Assembly (NCBI RefSeq): GCF_900142645.1 | Contig: NZ_FRBP01000004.1 | Location: 226,041-290,040, forward strand | Direction: 5' to 3' | Length of the DNA: 64,000 nucleotides | From: Eubacterium callanderi | GTDB taxonomy: Bacteria > Bacillota > Clostridia > Eubacteriales > Eubacteriaceae | Part shown: positions 32,701-43,595 of the stretch, one piece after another | Position numbering within the stretch: position 1 is the first letter of the stretch | Layout of the letters: each line of letters starts with the position of its first letter | Position numbers and translations under genes: made by a program | Notes under the pieces: generated by a model | Seen by the model: only the letters and a program-made list of their open reading frames with translations | The model's database searches: none | Told to the model about the DNA's origin: nothing

Positions 32701-35700
32701 TTAGCCAAGGTTTCGTTTCCGGTAGAGCAGCAGTCCTGCCGCGCAGGCGGCCAAAAGCACGGCGGCCAGCAGGATACCGGCATTACCGCCCACAAAGCCT
32801 GTGGATGCGTTGCCGCTGGTGCTGGGGCTGTCCGGCGTCGCTGGATTGACCGGATTTACGGGGTCGATGGGTTTTTCCCGCTCCTCACCGGGCTGGGGCA
32901 GGGTTTTTACACTGCGGTCCACGCTAAACACGCGGTTGTTTTCGGCGTAGTTGGTTTCACCCAGAACGTAGAAAGCATTCCGGTAGGCGGTACCGGCGCC
33001 GCTGAAAACCCGGGCGGTGTTCACAATTTTACCGGTTGGCTCAAAGCCGCCTGTGTCAAAGTTCAGGGTATAGGTATCGGCAGTGACCTGTCCGCTGTCT
33101 GTGTCTGTGACCACAGGGCCGGAAAGGATCATGCCGCCGTCGATGGTGCCAAAGGCGCCGGTGTAGTCCTGGCTTTGAGCCAGATCCTGAGGCAGGATGT
33201 TTTCGCGGACTGTTGCGCTCTGGCCGTTCTCAATTTTTTCGAGGCCATCGGCCATGCTGCCGTCCGCCGCGGTTCCGGCGGCCACATAGACGCTGTTGTC
33301 TGCCGTGTAGGCCACTGCCGGTGAGACGCGGGCAGTGATGAGATCGCCGGTTTTTTCAGTGGTCTGGCTTTCCATATCCACGCGGATGATGGCAGTCTGG
33401 GCAATGTCTTTGCCTTCCACTGTTTTTTTACCGCCCACGAGCAGAACCTCGCTGCCGTTGTTGATGAGCGCCGGCATGGAGAGGTCTGCGGTCAGATCGG
33501 TGGTAAAACGGCTCCATGTGTCTGTGTCCGGGTCATAAATGCCAATACCGGCGCCTTGAGGCCCTTCGGTGTAGATGACGAGACGGCCGTTCCAGGTGCA
33601 GGCGTTATTTGCTGAGGGGAAGATGCTCTCATCGCAGTTGAGCCGTGTCCAGCCGTTGTTTTCGGCCTGCCCGGGGGTATAGCGCCAGAGCTCGACTGTA
33701 TCGTTTGAGTTGAGGCCCGTGTAGTACAGGCTGCCATTCAGGCCGGTGAGGCTGCCGTAGTAGCTGTTGTAGAAGCGCGCGTCATCGGGCAGGGGCAGGC
33801 GCTCGTAAAGGTTTTTGACTGCGCCCAGGTTAAAGGACTGGTGGCCTGAGCCTTTGTCTGAGGTCACCTCAATGCGCTTAACGCCGGCCTCCATGCCCTG
33901 GGGCAGATTGACCACAATGCTTTCATCCGATGAGGATACCACCGGGACGGCTGTGCCGTCAATGGTAACTGTTGGCGCGCTGCCGAAGAAATAGCCGCCG
34001 ATGGTCAGCTGGCTGTCGCCGGTGGCGGCAGCGCTGTTGACAACCGGAACCGTGTTTTCTGCCAGTGCCCGGTCGACCTGGGCCAGACCCTCGGAGACGC
34101 TTTTGCCCTTCTGGCTGTCAATTTTTTTAACACTGCCGATGACCCGGGCAGCGGTTTTGGCAGCGTCTTTATCATCAAAATGTTTTGCCACAATGGCAAC
34201 TTCGCCGGTGACAGCTGGCGTGGCCATAGAGGTGCCGCTCATGTAGTCATAGGCGGCGGTGTCATCGCTGAGACCCAGATTGTCGATGTAGACATCGCCG
34301 GGGACAGTGGTTTGGCCGTCAGGAAGCACACGCAGCGTAGCGATGCGGATCTGGAAGCTGCTGTAATCGGTATTGTCGGGCAGTGTGTAAATTGCCGGGC
34401 CCCAAGCTCCGGCCAGTGTAACGGACTGGGCGAGGGGGTGCCATTTTGGCGTGCCGTCCTCGTTTAACTCAGTAGTCTTAACGCTGACACCGGTTAAGGC
34501 TGCCAGAATGGTCTGGTCTGGGGTGGAATCGGCACGGTACATATAGGACAGGTACTTGTATGGGGTGGCGGAAAGGTTCAGGGCTTCGCTTTCAATGGTG
34601 CCCTGGTTTGCGGCGGCAGTCACCCTGAAGCTTTGGCTGCCCTCAAAGGCCATGCCGCCCGAATAGGCGGTGGTGGTGCCTGGGTTGGGTTTAAAGGTTA
34701 TTTTGGCAGCCGCTTCATCCTCAAAGTCTTCAAGGAATGGTGCGGTAATCAGGCGCGGGTCGGCCTTCCCCATGCTGGTGGGCACAGTGGAAAGAATGTC
34801 GACGCCCGGAGCGGCCACGTCGGTGGTGGTGGCGCCAAAATTGCTGAAGCTTGCCATGCTGCCGCCGACGTCAGTCGCGTTGACGGCAATGACATAGGGG
34901 TTGTCCCGCAGGGTAGAGACAGTTTTAGAGGCATTGTCACAGTCGGCGCTTTCATTGCCTGCGGCAAAAACGCTGACCACACCCTTTTCTCCCACAGCGG
35001 TGACTGCGCGGTCCAGCGCCTTGCCGCTGCTGCCACCGCCCCAGGAATTGTTGATGGCTGTGACGGGCACGCTGTTTTCCACGGCGCGCTGAATGTAGGC
35101 ATAGCCCCTGAGCACGCCAGCGGATGCAACGCGTCCCTGATCGTTTGCGGCCTTGACGGCCATGATCTGCGTGCCGCTGGTGGCGCCGCTGACGCCCATG
35201 TTGTTCCAGGACGCGGCAATGATACCTGCACAGTGGGTGCCGTGGCTGTGGTCGTCCATGGGGTCGGCGGCATCGTAGGGAACGTCCTCGGAGTTGGCTG
35301 CGATGGCGTTATAGCCGTGGTCGCCGCCGCCGATAATGGCTTTAAGGCTGCTGTCGGCAGTCCACATGACGGATTTCAGATCCTCATGGTCGTAGTCGAC
35401 ACCGGTGTCCAGTACGGCGACCACTGTACCGCTGGTGTCCACTGCAGGGGCTGGCGTACCGTCTGCTTTGTATTGGTTCCAGCCATCAATGGCCATGCTG
35501 AAATCGCCGTTTTTATCATAGGCCCACTGCATACCGGTGAGATCCTTGGTGCCTTCGGAGACAGTGTATATGTAATTGGGCTCTGCGAATTCGACCGTGT
35601 CCAGCTTTTGAAGCTCGTCGATGAGCTCTGCGGTGCTCAGGGTGTCGGAGCGCACCAGCTTCAGGCTTTCGGCGGGTGCGGCGCTGCGGCTGTAGGCGTT

Positions 35701-35922
35701 TGCGCTGCTGTCCAGAGCCATGAGGGTTTCGGCTCCGGCCAGCAGCGCAGGCTCAGCCGACCGGCCGTAAAAGCCTGTGTCCTTTACGCAGACAATGGCC
35801 TCTCCAGGGACGTAGTCGCCAGTAAGGGCGTCTGAGCCGCCGTTTTCCTGGGCCAGGGCCGAGATCGGCAGGCTGCCGAGCAGGAGTAGAGCGGTGAGTA
35901 ACAAAGTTAGTAATTTTTTCAT
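32701..35922 (-). CDS. Third secreted subtilisin-like serine protease (S8), wall-anchored
   Basis: 1073 aa. The signal peptide cleaves near SALAQE. The catalytic residues are Asp172 (VLDTGVD), His227 (SHGTHCAG) and Ser565 (SGTSMATP). An IPT/TIG-like module (YFFGSAPTVTIDG) and a kelch-like propeller follow, then Pro/Asn repeats and an anchor with NASTGF, a membrane segment and YRKRNLG. ATG at 35922 follows GGAGG; the ATG at 35934 overlaps the RBS. It has its own promoter and none of the LytTR boxes seen at the other two, so it is probably regulated differently. Confidence 0.92.
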   Translation of the reverse strand: MKKLLTLLLTALLLLGSLPISALAQENGGSDALTGDYVPGEAIVCVKDTGFYGRSAEPALLAGAETLMALDSSANAYSRSAAPAESLKLVRSDTLSTAELIDELQKLDTVEFAEPNYIYTVSEGTKDLTGMQWAYDKNGDFSMAIDGWNQYKADGTPAPAVDTSGTVVAVLDTGVDYDHEDLKSVMWTADSSLKAIIGGGDHGYNAIAANSEDVPYDAADPMDDHSHGTHCAGIIAASWNNMGVSGATSGTQIMAVKAANDQGRVASAGVLRGYAYIQRAVENSVPVTAINNSWGGGSSGKALDRAVTAVGEKGVVSVFAAGNESADCDNASKTVSTLRDNPYVIAVNATDVGGSMASFSNFGATTTDVAAPGVDILSTVPTSMGKADPRLITAPFLEDFEDEAAAKITFKPNPGTTTAYSGGMAFEGSQSFRVTAAANQGTIESEALNLSATPYKYLSYMYRADSTPDQTILAALTGVSVKTTELNEDGTPKWHPLAQSVTLAGAWGPAIYTLPDNTDYSSFQIRIATLRVLPDGQTTVPGDVYIDNLGLSDDTAAYDYMSGTSMATPAVTGEVAIVAKHFDDKDAAKTAARVIGSVKKIDSQKGKSVSEGLAQVDRALAENTVPVVNSAAATGDSQLTIGGYFFGSAPTVTIDGTAVPVVSSSDESIVVNLPQGMEAGVKRIEVTSDKGSGHQSFNLGAVKNLYERLPLPDDARFYNSYYGSLTGLNGSLYYTGLNSNDTVELWRYTPGQAENNGWTRLNCDESIFPSANNACTWNGRLVIYTEGPQGAGIGIYDPDTDTWSRFTTDLTADLSMPALINNGSEVLLVGGKKTVEGKDIAQTAIIRVDMESQTTEKTGDLITARVSPAVAYTADNSVYVAAGTAADGSMADGLEKIENGQSATVRENILPQDLAQSQDYTGAFGTIDGGMILSGPVVTDTDSGQVTADTYTLNFDTGGFEPTGKIVNTARVFSGAGTAYRNAFYVLGETNYAENNRVFSVDRSVKTLPQPGEEREKPIDPVNPVNPATPDSPSTSGNASTGFVGGNAGILLAAVLLAACAAGLLLYRKRNLG

Positions 35923-35957
35923 CGTATCCTCCATATTTTAATTTGTTTGATGGGCAA

Positions 35958-35987
35958 AGTATAACATGCCTGCGGCCGACAGGGCAA
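35958..35987 (-). promoter_or_regulatory. Promoter of the third subtilase gene
   Basis: Read leftward: TTGCCC, 18 bases, TATACT, about 35 bases before the start codon. Confidence 0.55.
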
Positions 35988-36023
35988 GATACGTGTAAAG
36001 AAAGCTTAAGACAAAAAAGAAAA

Positions 36024-36047
36024 AGGACTGCTGCAGCAGTCCTCAGA
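36024..36047 (-). terminator. Terminator of the transglutaminase-like gene
   Basis: A perfect palindrome AGGACTGCTG/CAGCAGTCCT is followed by T's on the leftward strand. Confidence 0.85.
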
Positions 36048-36054
36048 ATTTGGT

Positions 36055-37419
36055 TTAATCAATGGGGAACATTTCCACGATCACACGTTCCTCGTCAAAA
36101 TCATGGAAGGTAAGGCGGCGGTTTTCGTATTCGCACTCGCCGCGCTGGTTGTCATAGGGGTCGGCCCGCAGGTAGGTTTTCGGCGGATCAAAGTCCAGCT
36201 GGAATTCGGAATTGGCGGCCATACGGAAGGGCTCCAGATTGCCGAAATAGAAATTCCAGCGGTTTTCGGCGCCGTTTCTGTAGGCGCTGCCCCCAAAGGA
36301 GCAGTCACAGTGCAGCCAGCCATAGGGCGCGATGTAGAACATGGCCCAGTCGTGGTTGCCGATGCTGGCCGGATTGACATAAGAGCCAGACTGCCACTTG
36401 GCTGGGATGCCCGCGCAGCGGCACAGGGTAATGAACAGCAGGGCCTGAATGCCGCAGTCGCCCTTGAGCCCGGTGGCCATGTAGTCCGGTATGTTGGTGA
36501 TGGTCAGGTACTCACGCACGTAGGAGTAGTGCACCCGGGTGGTGATAAAGTCATAAATTTTGCGGGCCTTGACGAGCGGGTTGGTTTCGCCGCCAGTCAG
36601 CTCTTCGCACAGGGCGCGGATATAAGGTGAAAAGGCAATATGGGGCAGAAGCTCCTGGGTTTCAAAATCCGGCTGCTCTGCGTCTACCTTGTCCGGGTCC
36701 AGCTTCACGTATTTCGCATGGTTTTCATAGGAATATTCCACGGTAAAGGTGTCGCCCGCCTCCAGTGGCTTTTCAAAGTAGACGGTGCGCTGGCCATAGG
36801 TTTCGTCTGCGATCTTGACCGGCTCTGGTGAGATGTCAATGAGCTTAATATTGCTGATCTGATCGGCGTTCTGCGGAATGGGCAGATAAACACGGATTCG
36901 GTTGCCAAGCTCCTCGGCTTCTTTTTTGATCTTAACGGTGTGGCGGATGTGGATGAAGTAGTTCTTTTCACCCTTTTCAATCATTTCGTTGACGGTCTCG
37001 TCCAGGATTTCTACTGGGCTTACCTCGATGGTCTTCTGGTCTTCATCCACCTCGATGTCCTTGTATTTCGGGACAGTCTTTGCGATGCTGGCCACAAACA
37101 TGTCTTGGAAGTGTACGACACCGTTCACGTAGATCCAGTCTGCATAGCCGTCATCCTTAAGGGTTTCCAGGTCTTCACGGGTAAAACCCGGAACCTTTTC
37201 CTGCATCATTTTCAGGGCCTCGTCATAGGGGTAGGGGTACTGCATGGGCAGCTCAGCCAGTATGGAAAGCTCCAGCGTAAGGCGTTCGGCCAGAGCCTTT
37301 GGAATGGGGCGTGTCAGATATTTTTTAATGAGTTCTGCCGCTTTGTCGAAGTCTCCCCAGGCTTTGAGCAGGGCGATGTCCTCGGGCAGGTTTGTTTTAA
37401 GGGCTTGCATGTTGTTCAT
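36055..37419 (-). CDS. Transglutaminase-like (papain-fold) domain protein
   Basis: 454 aa, without signal peptide, hence cytoplasmic. The C-terminal half contains the transglutaminase core: Cys322 (KGDCGIQALL), His356 (GNHDWAMF) and Asp372 (WLHCDCSFGG), a plausible catalytic triad. The N-terminal region (about 1-250) is mixed helical/beta and resembles other bacterial transglutaminase-like proteins of unknown role. RBS AGGAGGA. An M20 dipeptidase gene lies 28 bases upstream in the same direction, suggesting a peptide-handling operon. Substrate unknown. Confidence 0.85.
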   Translation of the reverse strand: MNNMQALKTNLPEDIALLKAWGDFDKAAELIKKYLTRPIPKALAERLTLELSILAELPMQYPYPYDEALKMMQEKVPGFTREDLETLKDDGYADWIYVNGVVHFQDMFVASIAKTVPKYKDIEVDEDQKTIEVSPVEILDETVNEMIEKGEKNYFIHIRHTVKIKKEAEELGNRIRVYLPIPQNADQISNIKLIDISPEPVKIADETYGQRTVYFEKPLEAGDTFTVEYSYENHAKYVKLDPDKVDAEQPDFETQELLPHIAFSPYIRALCEELTGGETNPLVKARKIYDFITTRVHYSYVREYLTITNIPDYMATGLKGDCGIQALLFITLCRCAGIPAKWQSGSYVNPASIGNHDWAMFYIAPYGWLHCDCSFGGSAYRNGAENRWNFYFGNLEPFRMAANSEFQLDFDPPKTYLRADPYDNQRGECEYENRRLTFHDFDEERVIVEMFPID

Positions 37420-37447
37420 TTATTTCTCTCCTCCTTATATCAGCGTT

Positions 37448-38902
37448 TTATTTTAAATTCTCTAAAACCTTTACCAGGTAATCCCAGGTGCGGGCTGTCG
37501 ATGAGATGGACAGGCGTTCCTCCGGGGTGTGGATGTCCTGCATGTCTGGTCCGATGGACACGATGTCGAGCTCTGGCAGCTTGGCGGAGATCAGGCCGCA
37601 TTCCAGGCCAGCGTGGATGGCTTCCACTGTCGGGGTCTTTCCGTACATTTCCTCAAAGGTTTTGCACATCATGTCCCTCAGGGCAGATTCCCTGCGGTAT
37701 TCCCAGGCCGGATAGGAGGACGCTTCAGTGTAGGTGCCGCCCAGATATTCGGTAAAGGCCCGAACCCTGGCGCTCAGGGCTTCCTTGGCAGTGCCGATGG
37801 AGCTGCGCATGGCAAAGCTGACGAGGAAGTAATCCTCTTTGGTGTACATAATCCCCAGGTTCAGCGAGGTTTCCACCAGTCCCTCAATGTCGAGGCTCAT
37901 GGCCTGGACGCCGTTTGGTATCTGCATGAGCACAAAGATGGCGCGCTCCGCGGAGGCTTCGTTAAAAACCATGAAATCCCCTTTTTCGAGGGTTTTCAGG
38001 CTCAGGGTAAGCTCTGGGTCCTTAGAGGCGTAATTCTTCTTATAGAGGACTTCCAGAGCTTTCAGGCGGTCGGTTACAGCCTGTTCATCATTAGGGTCAA
38101 TGACAATGGTGGCGGTTGCTTTTTTGGTGATGACATTGTCCTTGGTGCCGCCGGTCAGATCGATGATATCAAAGCTCAGGTCCTGGGACAGGTCGTTCAG
38201 CAGAGTGCCAAGAAGCACGCTGGCGTTGGCGCCGTAGCGGTTGATCTCCTGTCCGGAGTGGCCGCCGTGCAGGCCGGATACGGCCAGCTCGCAGGACAGG
38301 CCGCTTCTGGCGGTGCGCCTGATATCAAAGGTGCAGTTGGCGCGGACACCGCCGGCGCAGCCGGCCAGAATAATGCCCTCGTCCTCGGAATCGAGGTTGA
38401 TCATATAAGCCGCGTCGCTGACAGGAGTCAGGTCGATGGCGTGTGCGCCCTCCATTCCCACTTCCTCCTCGGTGGTAAAGATCACGTAGAGCTTGGGATG
38501 GGGCAGGGTGTTGTTGTCCAGCAGTGCCAGACCGTAGGCCACGGCAATGCCGTCGTCGCCGCCCAGGGTGGTGCCGTCAGCAGTGATCCAGTCGTCTTCA
38601 ATCATGAGCCCCAGAGGATCGGTTTTAAAGTCGTGGTCTGAGCCATCAGCCTTTTCACAGACCATATCCAGATGGCCCTGCAGGATCACGGGTTTGGCGT
38701 TTTCGTAGCCTTCGCTGGCTTCTTTTATGATAATGACATTATTGGCGTCGTCCTGATGGCAGGTGAGTCCCCGCTCCTCGGCGAAACGGACGCAATAATC
38801 CGAAATTCGTTTTGTGTCAAAGGAACCGTGCGGAATTTCACAGATTTCTTCAAAATAGTGAAAAACCGGTTGGGGTTCCAGGGTGTTTAGTACTTTATCC
38901 AT
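37448..38902 (-). CDS. pepD: Aminoacyl-histidine dipeptidase, M20 family
   Basis: 484 aa, cytosolic. The M20 zinc site is visible: LQGHLDMVCE (His and Asp), GGDDGIAVAYGL (bridging Asp), FTTEEEVGMEGA (Glu catalytic and Glu ligand), NLDSEDEG, and a late AGLECGL region. Length fits PepD, which hydrolyses Xaa-His and other dipeptides. Start at 38902 follows GGGAGGT; the upstream in-frame extension has no RBS. Co-directional with the transglutaminase-like gene. Confidence 0.92.
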   Translation of the reverse strand: MDKVLNTLEPQPVFHYFEEICEIPHGSFDTKRISDYCVRFAEERGLTCHQDDANNVIIIKEASEGYENAKPVILQGHLDMVCEKADGSDHDFKTDPLGLMIEDDWITADGTTLGGDDGIAVAYGLALLDNNTLPHPKLYVIFTTEEEVGMEGAHAIDLTPVSDAAYMINLDSEDEGIILAGCAGGVRANCTFDIRRTARSGLSCELAVSGLHGGHSGQEINRYGANASVLLGTLLNDLSQDLSFDIIDLTGGTKDNVITKKATATIVIDPNDEQAVTDRLKALEVLYKKNYASKDPELTLSLKTLEKGDFMVFNEASAERAIFVLMQIPNGVQAMSLDIEGLVETSLNLGIMYTKEDYFLVSFAMRSSIGTAKEALSARVRAFTEYLGGTYTEASSYPAWEYRRESALRDMMCKTFEEMYGKTPTVEAIHAGLECGLISAKLPELDIVSIGPDMQDIHTPEERLSISSTARTWDYLVKVLENLK

Positions 38903-39091
38903 AGTGGACCTCCCGATAATAATTTGTCTTGAACCAGAGAAAAACAGCCGCTGCTGATGCTTCGGTAAAGTCAGATGATCGTTTGTGTTTTCATCTCCGT
39001 ACAAGAATATATCATACACCATTTAGCGGGTTTAGTAAAGTGAGGAAGCTGGCAGAAGGTTTAAAAATACTCGAATATGGTAATTAAATAG

Positions 39092-39233
39092 TGGTCTTTT
39101 TGGGTAGAACAAGATATAATTAAAGATACGAAGTTTTGGCTGTTGATAAGGGCTTTTGGCGGATGCTCTCCGCTCCTGGCCTTTTCTGCGGCCAAGGGAA
39201 AACAAGTTGATTCAATTAAAAGGAGAGAGTAAA
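39092..39233 (+). promoter_or_regulatory. Promoter and structured leader
   Basis: TGGTCT (39092), 17 bases, TATAAT (39115-39120) precede a leader of about 105 bases with small hairpins, including TTGGCC-type arms near 39175-39195. No known riboswitch class is recognised. The rest of 38903-39091 contains no gene. Confidence 0.4.
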
Positions 39234-39674
39234 ATGTCAATTAACTATGTGGATGTTTACAACGCTTATGGCAGCGACCAGCCGGCAGACAAAAGAGAAC
39301 TGTATCATATGAACTGTGCGGAGGTTCTGCTGCGCACCGGGAATTCAGAATATGGGCTTAACCTGCCTGAGGAAGCGTTTAAAATGATGCAGGGCTTTGG
39401 CGGCGGCTTTAACTCTGGCCGGACCTGCGGCGCGTTCTGCGGCGCCCTGGCAGCCTTAAGCGCAATGTACGGCGAAGAGCGCCCCAGCACTCAGGACAAA
39501 GCAAAGAAGGCCTCCAAGCTTTTAGTCGAAGAATTTGAAAAGGAATTTGGCAGTCTGGATTGCAGCTACATCAAGGAACACCACCGCGATGAGGTAAAAG
39601 CCTGCGATCCTGTAAAACAACGTGCAGCCGATGTTCTTGCGCGTGTCGTTGAGAAAATGAACGCGGAGGAATAG
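39234..39674 (+). CDS. C_GCAxxG_C_C family protein
   Basis: 146 aa. The signature Cys pattern is visible: FNSGRTCGAFCGALAALS, then DCSYIKEHHRDEVKACDPV. This family (TIGR01909) is a putative redox protein seen in strict anaerobes; its partner and exact role are not established. ATG at 39234 follows AAAGGAGAG; the longer frame upstream is not used. Followed 18 bases on by an HdeD-like gene. Confidence 0.88.
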   Translation: MSINYVDVYNAYGSDQPADKRELYHMNCAEVLLRTGNSEYGLNLPEEAFKMMQGFGGGFNSGRTCGAFCGALAALSAMYGEERPSTQDKAKKASKLLVEEFEKEFGSLDCSYIKEHHRDEVKACDPVKQRAADVLARVVEKMNAEE

Positions 39675-39692
39675 AGGCGGAAAGGAAACAGC

Positions 39693-40307
39693 GTGAATAA
39701 AGAAAACATGAGAGTTAAGGGCATCGAGCTTCTGGACCGCGCCTATGGCAAGTGGTGGATGATGCTCCTCGAGGGCATCAGCCTGGTTGTCATCTGCGGG
39801 ATGACCCTCTTTTTGCCCGATGTAACCTTGTCTTTCCTCGTGATGGTCATCGGTATCTACCGTGTGGCCATGGGAGTTTTTTACCTGATTGTCGGTATCG
39901 CCAACCGGGTAGAGTACGGCGTGAGCAACGGCTTTAGCTTTGGGCGGGGCATTGTCGATATTTTAGTGGGGGCGGCATTTTTGCTCTGGCCCGCCACCAT
40001 CATATCTTTCTTTGTCGTGCTTGTGGGCATCTGGGCCATCATCACCGGCATTGTGCTGCTGGTCATGGGCGGAAGCTCTCTGGGCATGGGCCGGATTATA
40101 AAAATTGTGCTCGGCGTGCTTCTGATCATTTTTGGTATTTTTACATTTATTAACCCTGTTGGGCAGGCAGTGTTCTTCATTGTCTTCCTTGGAATTGTGC
40201 TGGGGATTCTTGGGTTTTTCTTTATTATTCAGTCTTTCAGTATGAAAAAGAGCTATAAAGAGCTGAAAAAACTGAATGAAGGCTTCAAAGATTACGATGT
40301 GCATTAA
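39693..40307 (+). CDS. HdeD/DUF308-family membrane protein
   Basis: 204 aa with about six hydrophobic helices arranged as two repeats of three. The glycine-rich motifs (GIWAIITGIVLLVMGG) match the DUF308 (HdeD) family, linked with acid-stress resistance in enterobacteria. GTG start preceded by GGAAAGGAAA. The role in this organism is unproven. Confidence 0.85.
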   Translation: MNKENMRVKGIELLDRAYGKWWMMLLEGISLVVICGMTLFLPDVTLSFLVMVIGIYRVAMGVFYLIVGIANRVEYGVSNGFSFGRGIVDILVGAAFLLWPATIISFFVVLVGIWAIITGIVLLVMGGSSLGMGRIIKIVLGVLLIIFGIFTFINPVGQAVFFIVFLGIVLGILGFFFIIQSFSMKKSYKELKKLNEGFKDYDVH

Positions 40308-40335
40308 TTGAAAAGGTTGTATCTCTTTTTTACCC

Positions 40336-40364
40336 TTGAAACCATATAGAAATAAGGTTAAACT
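40336..40364 (+). promoter_or_regulatory. Likely promoter of the flavodiiron protein gene
   Basis: TTGAAA, 17 bases, TAAACT, followed by a leader of about 75 bases. The -10 is moderate. Confidence 0.45.
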
Positions 40365-40441
40365 TATCCTAACAACTGTGTATCTTTAAGACATCAGGGT
40401 AAGATGAAACTAAGAATTAAAGTGCAAAGGAGAAAAATTAA

Positions 40442-41629
40442 GTGAAAACAGTACAAATTAAAAACGACATTTACTGGGTCGGCGTCAACGACCATGAAAC
40501 CTACCTGTTTGAGGGCATGTGGCCCATCGATCAGGACGGGGTGGCCTATAACGCCTATATCATCAACGACGACAAGGTCGCTGTTGTGGATACGGTAAAA
40601 TCCTTTAAACAGGGCGAATATATCGAAAAGATCAAGTCCATTATCGGTGACAAGAAGGTTGATTACCTCATCGTTAACCATATGGAACCAGACCACTCCA
40701 GCTCCATCGCGGATCTGCTGGCCGTTTATCCGGATATGCAGATCATCGGCAACAAAAAAACCTTCCCGATCATGAAGAATTTCTACAATATTGATAAAAA
40801 CATACTGGAAGTCGCCGACGGCGATACCCTGGATCTGGGCCATCACGAGCTGCAGTTCTACATGACGCCAATGGTTCACTGGCCGGAATCCATGGTCACT
40901 TACGACGCAACCGACAAGGTTCTGTTCTCTATGGACGTGTTTGGCAGCTTTGGCAGCACCGACGGCAGTATTTTTGACGATGAAAATGATGTGGCTTCCT
41001 ACGAGGACAACACCAGACGCTACTATGCCTGCATTGTGGGCAAGGTCAGCGGGCAGGCTCAGAAAGCGCTGCAGAAACTGGGACCACTGGACATTCAGAC
41101 CATCTGCCCGTCCCATGGCCTTATCTGGAGAAGCAATCCAGGCTACATTGTAGATTTCTACGACCGCATGAGCCGCTATGAAACGGAAGAGGGCGTTGTC
41201 ATCGCCTATGGTACCATGTACGGCAATACGCTGCACTCCGCAGAGCTGCTGGCAGGCTACCTGAAGGACGCTGGCGTGAAGACTGTTAAATTATTCGATG
41301 TTTCCAAAACCGATATTTCCTACATTGTCAGTGACATGTGGAAATACACAGGCCTGATTCTGGGCGCGCCGGCTTATTACGGCCGCATTTTCCCGAAAAT
41401 GGCCAACCTGTTATACAAGGTGGAAGAAATTGGCGTAAAGAACCACAAGGTGGGCTTCTTTACAGACTTTAGCTGGAGCAACGGGGCAGACCGTTACTTT
41501 AATGCATTTACAGAAAAGGCAAAGGCCGATGTGGTTGGCGACATGGTCAACGTCCAGGGCCTGGCAGACGCAGAAGACGAAGCGAAGCTTAAGGCATTGG
41601 CAGATGCCATGGCCGCAGCCATCAAATAA
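40442..41629 (+). CDS. Flavodiiron protein (FprA-type A flavoprotein)
   Basis: 395 aa. The N-terminal metallo-beta-lactamase-like domain carries diiron ligands His80, Glu82, Asp84, His85 (HMEPDHSS), His146 (MVHWPES) and Asp165 (FSMDVFG). The C-terminal flavodoxin domain begins near residue 255 (VIAYGTMYGNTLHSA) and binds FMN. These enzymes reduce oxygen (and sometimes NO) to protect anaerobes. GTG start with RBS AAGGAG. Located beside C_GCAxxG_C_C and mnmA genes. Confidence 0.93.
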   Translation: MKTVQIKNDIYWVGVNDHETYLFEGMWPIDQDGVAYNAYIINDDKVAVVDTVKSFKQGEYIEKIKSIIGDKKVDYLIVNHMEPDHSSSIADLLAVYPDMQIIGNKKTFPIMKNFYNIDKNILEVADGDTLDLGHHELQFYMTPMVHWPESMVTYDATDKVLFSMDVFGSFGSTDGSIFDDENDVASYEDNTRRYYACIVGKVSGQAQKALQKLGPLDIQTICPSHGLIWRSNPGYIVDFYDRMSRYETEEGVVIAYGTMYGNTLHSAELLAGYLKDAGVKTVKLFDVSKTDISYIVSDMWKYTGLILGAPAYYGRIFPKMANLLYKVEEIGVKNHKVGFFTDFSWSNGADRYFNAFTEKAKADVVGDMVNVQGLADAEDEAKLKALADAMAAAIK

Positions 41630-42748
<1,119 letters not shown>

Positions 42749-42761
42749 TACAATACCATGC

Positions 42762-42804
42762 AAAAAGAGCGTATTCTCCATTTGATGGGGAACACGCTCT
42801 TTTT
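42762..42804. terminator. Bidirectional terminator
   Basis: The stem AAAAAGAGCGT/ACGCTCTTTTT is shared by mnmA and the convergent TetR gene. Confidence 0.9.
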
Positions 42805-42808
42805 GTGT

Positions 42809-43486
42809 TTATGTTAAAGGCATAATGTTTGAAAAATCAACCTCCCGGTTAAATGCGATGGCCTCCTGTCCGATACGGTCAAGCTCCGCCTTTGGCACCC
42901 CAAGCAGCATCTCCCGGGAGGAGCTCAGGAAATTGGCCATTTCCGCGATATTCACTGTGCCGAGGGCCCCTTCCACATAGTCAATAACCATCTGTACCCG
43001 GCCGCCGTAACCAAATTTCTGCGCCATGTTGGCATAAGCATCGTCCACAAAAATGTGATAATCCTTGAGAGACTGATGATAGACCTCGGTGATAAAGTCG
43101 GCCAGCTCGCTGCCGCCATAGTTGGTCGAATGGACAGATTGGGCCTGGGTGAACTCATAATAAAAACGTTTTGTGTTTTCTTCGGTCAGCAGGTTTTCAT
43201 AGTAGGGGATACTGGCGTAGAAGTGAAGCTCCAGGGCATTCAAGGGTTTGTCGGTATTTTCCAACGTGTGGTCATAGAGCCGTTCAAGAAAAATTTTCAG
43301 AATGGAGGAGACGATCGCTTCCTTTTTCTTAAAATGATAGGATAATGAGCCGAGAGCAATCCCTGTATCATCCGCGATGTCCTGCATTCTTGTTTTACTG
43401 TAGCCGTCACAGTAAAAATGCTTCTTGGCATTTTCAATAATCCTTTCACGGGTGCTGCTGTTTTTTTTCTTCTCTTCCATTGTCAT
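42809..43486 (-). CDS. TetR/AcrR-family transcriptional regulator
   Basis: 225 aa. The N-terminal HTH is at about 12-60 (RERIIENAKKHFYCDGYSKTRMQDIADDTGIALGSLSYHF), followed by an all-helical ligand domain. RBS AAAGGAG fits ATG at 43486 or 43480. It is divergent from a transporter and UroD-type gene, and a nested palindrome covers that promoter (43596-43665), so repression of the module is likely. The inducer is unknown. Confidence 0.9.
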   Translation of the reverse strand: MTMEEKKKNSSTRERIIENAKKHFYCDGYSKTRMQDIADDTGIALGSLSYHFKKKEAIVSSILKIFLERLYDHTLENTDKPLNALELHFYASIPYYENLLTEENTKRFYYEFTQAQSVHSTNYGGSELADFITEVYHQSLKDYHIFVDDAYANMAQKFGYGGRVQMVIDYVEGALGTVNIAEMANFLSSSREMLLGVPKAELDRIGQEAIAFNREVDFSNIMPLT

Positions 43487-43595
43487 TTTGCTCCTTTAGC
43501 GCATTTTCGGTATCGTGCTGATATGCACTATTATAGCAGATAATCCTTAGACAAAAAAATAAAAATACTTTAAATATTTACAAAATATACTTTTA

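Noticed and set aside
34633-35835. A 400-codon rightward frame across the third subtilase gene
   Set aside because: It is antisense to a gene with full S8 motifs; GC-rich genes give such mirror frames.
37529-38641. A 370-codon rightward frame in the pepD region
   Set aside because: It is antisense to the M20 dipeptidase and lacks an RBS.
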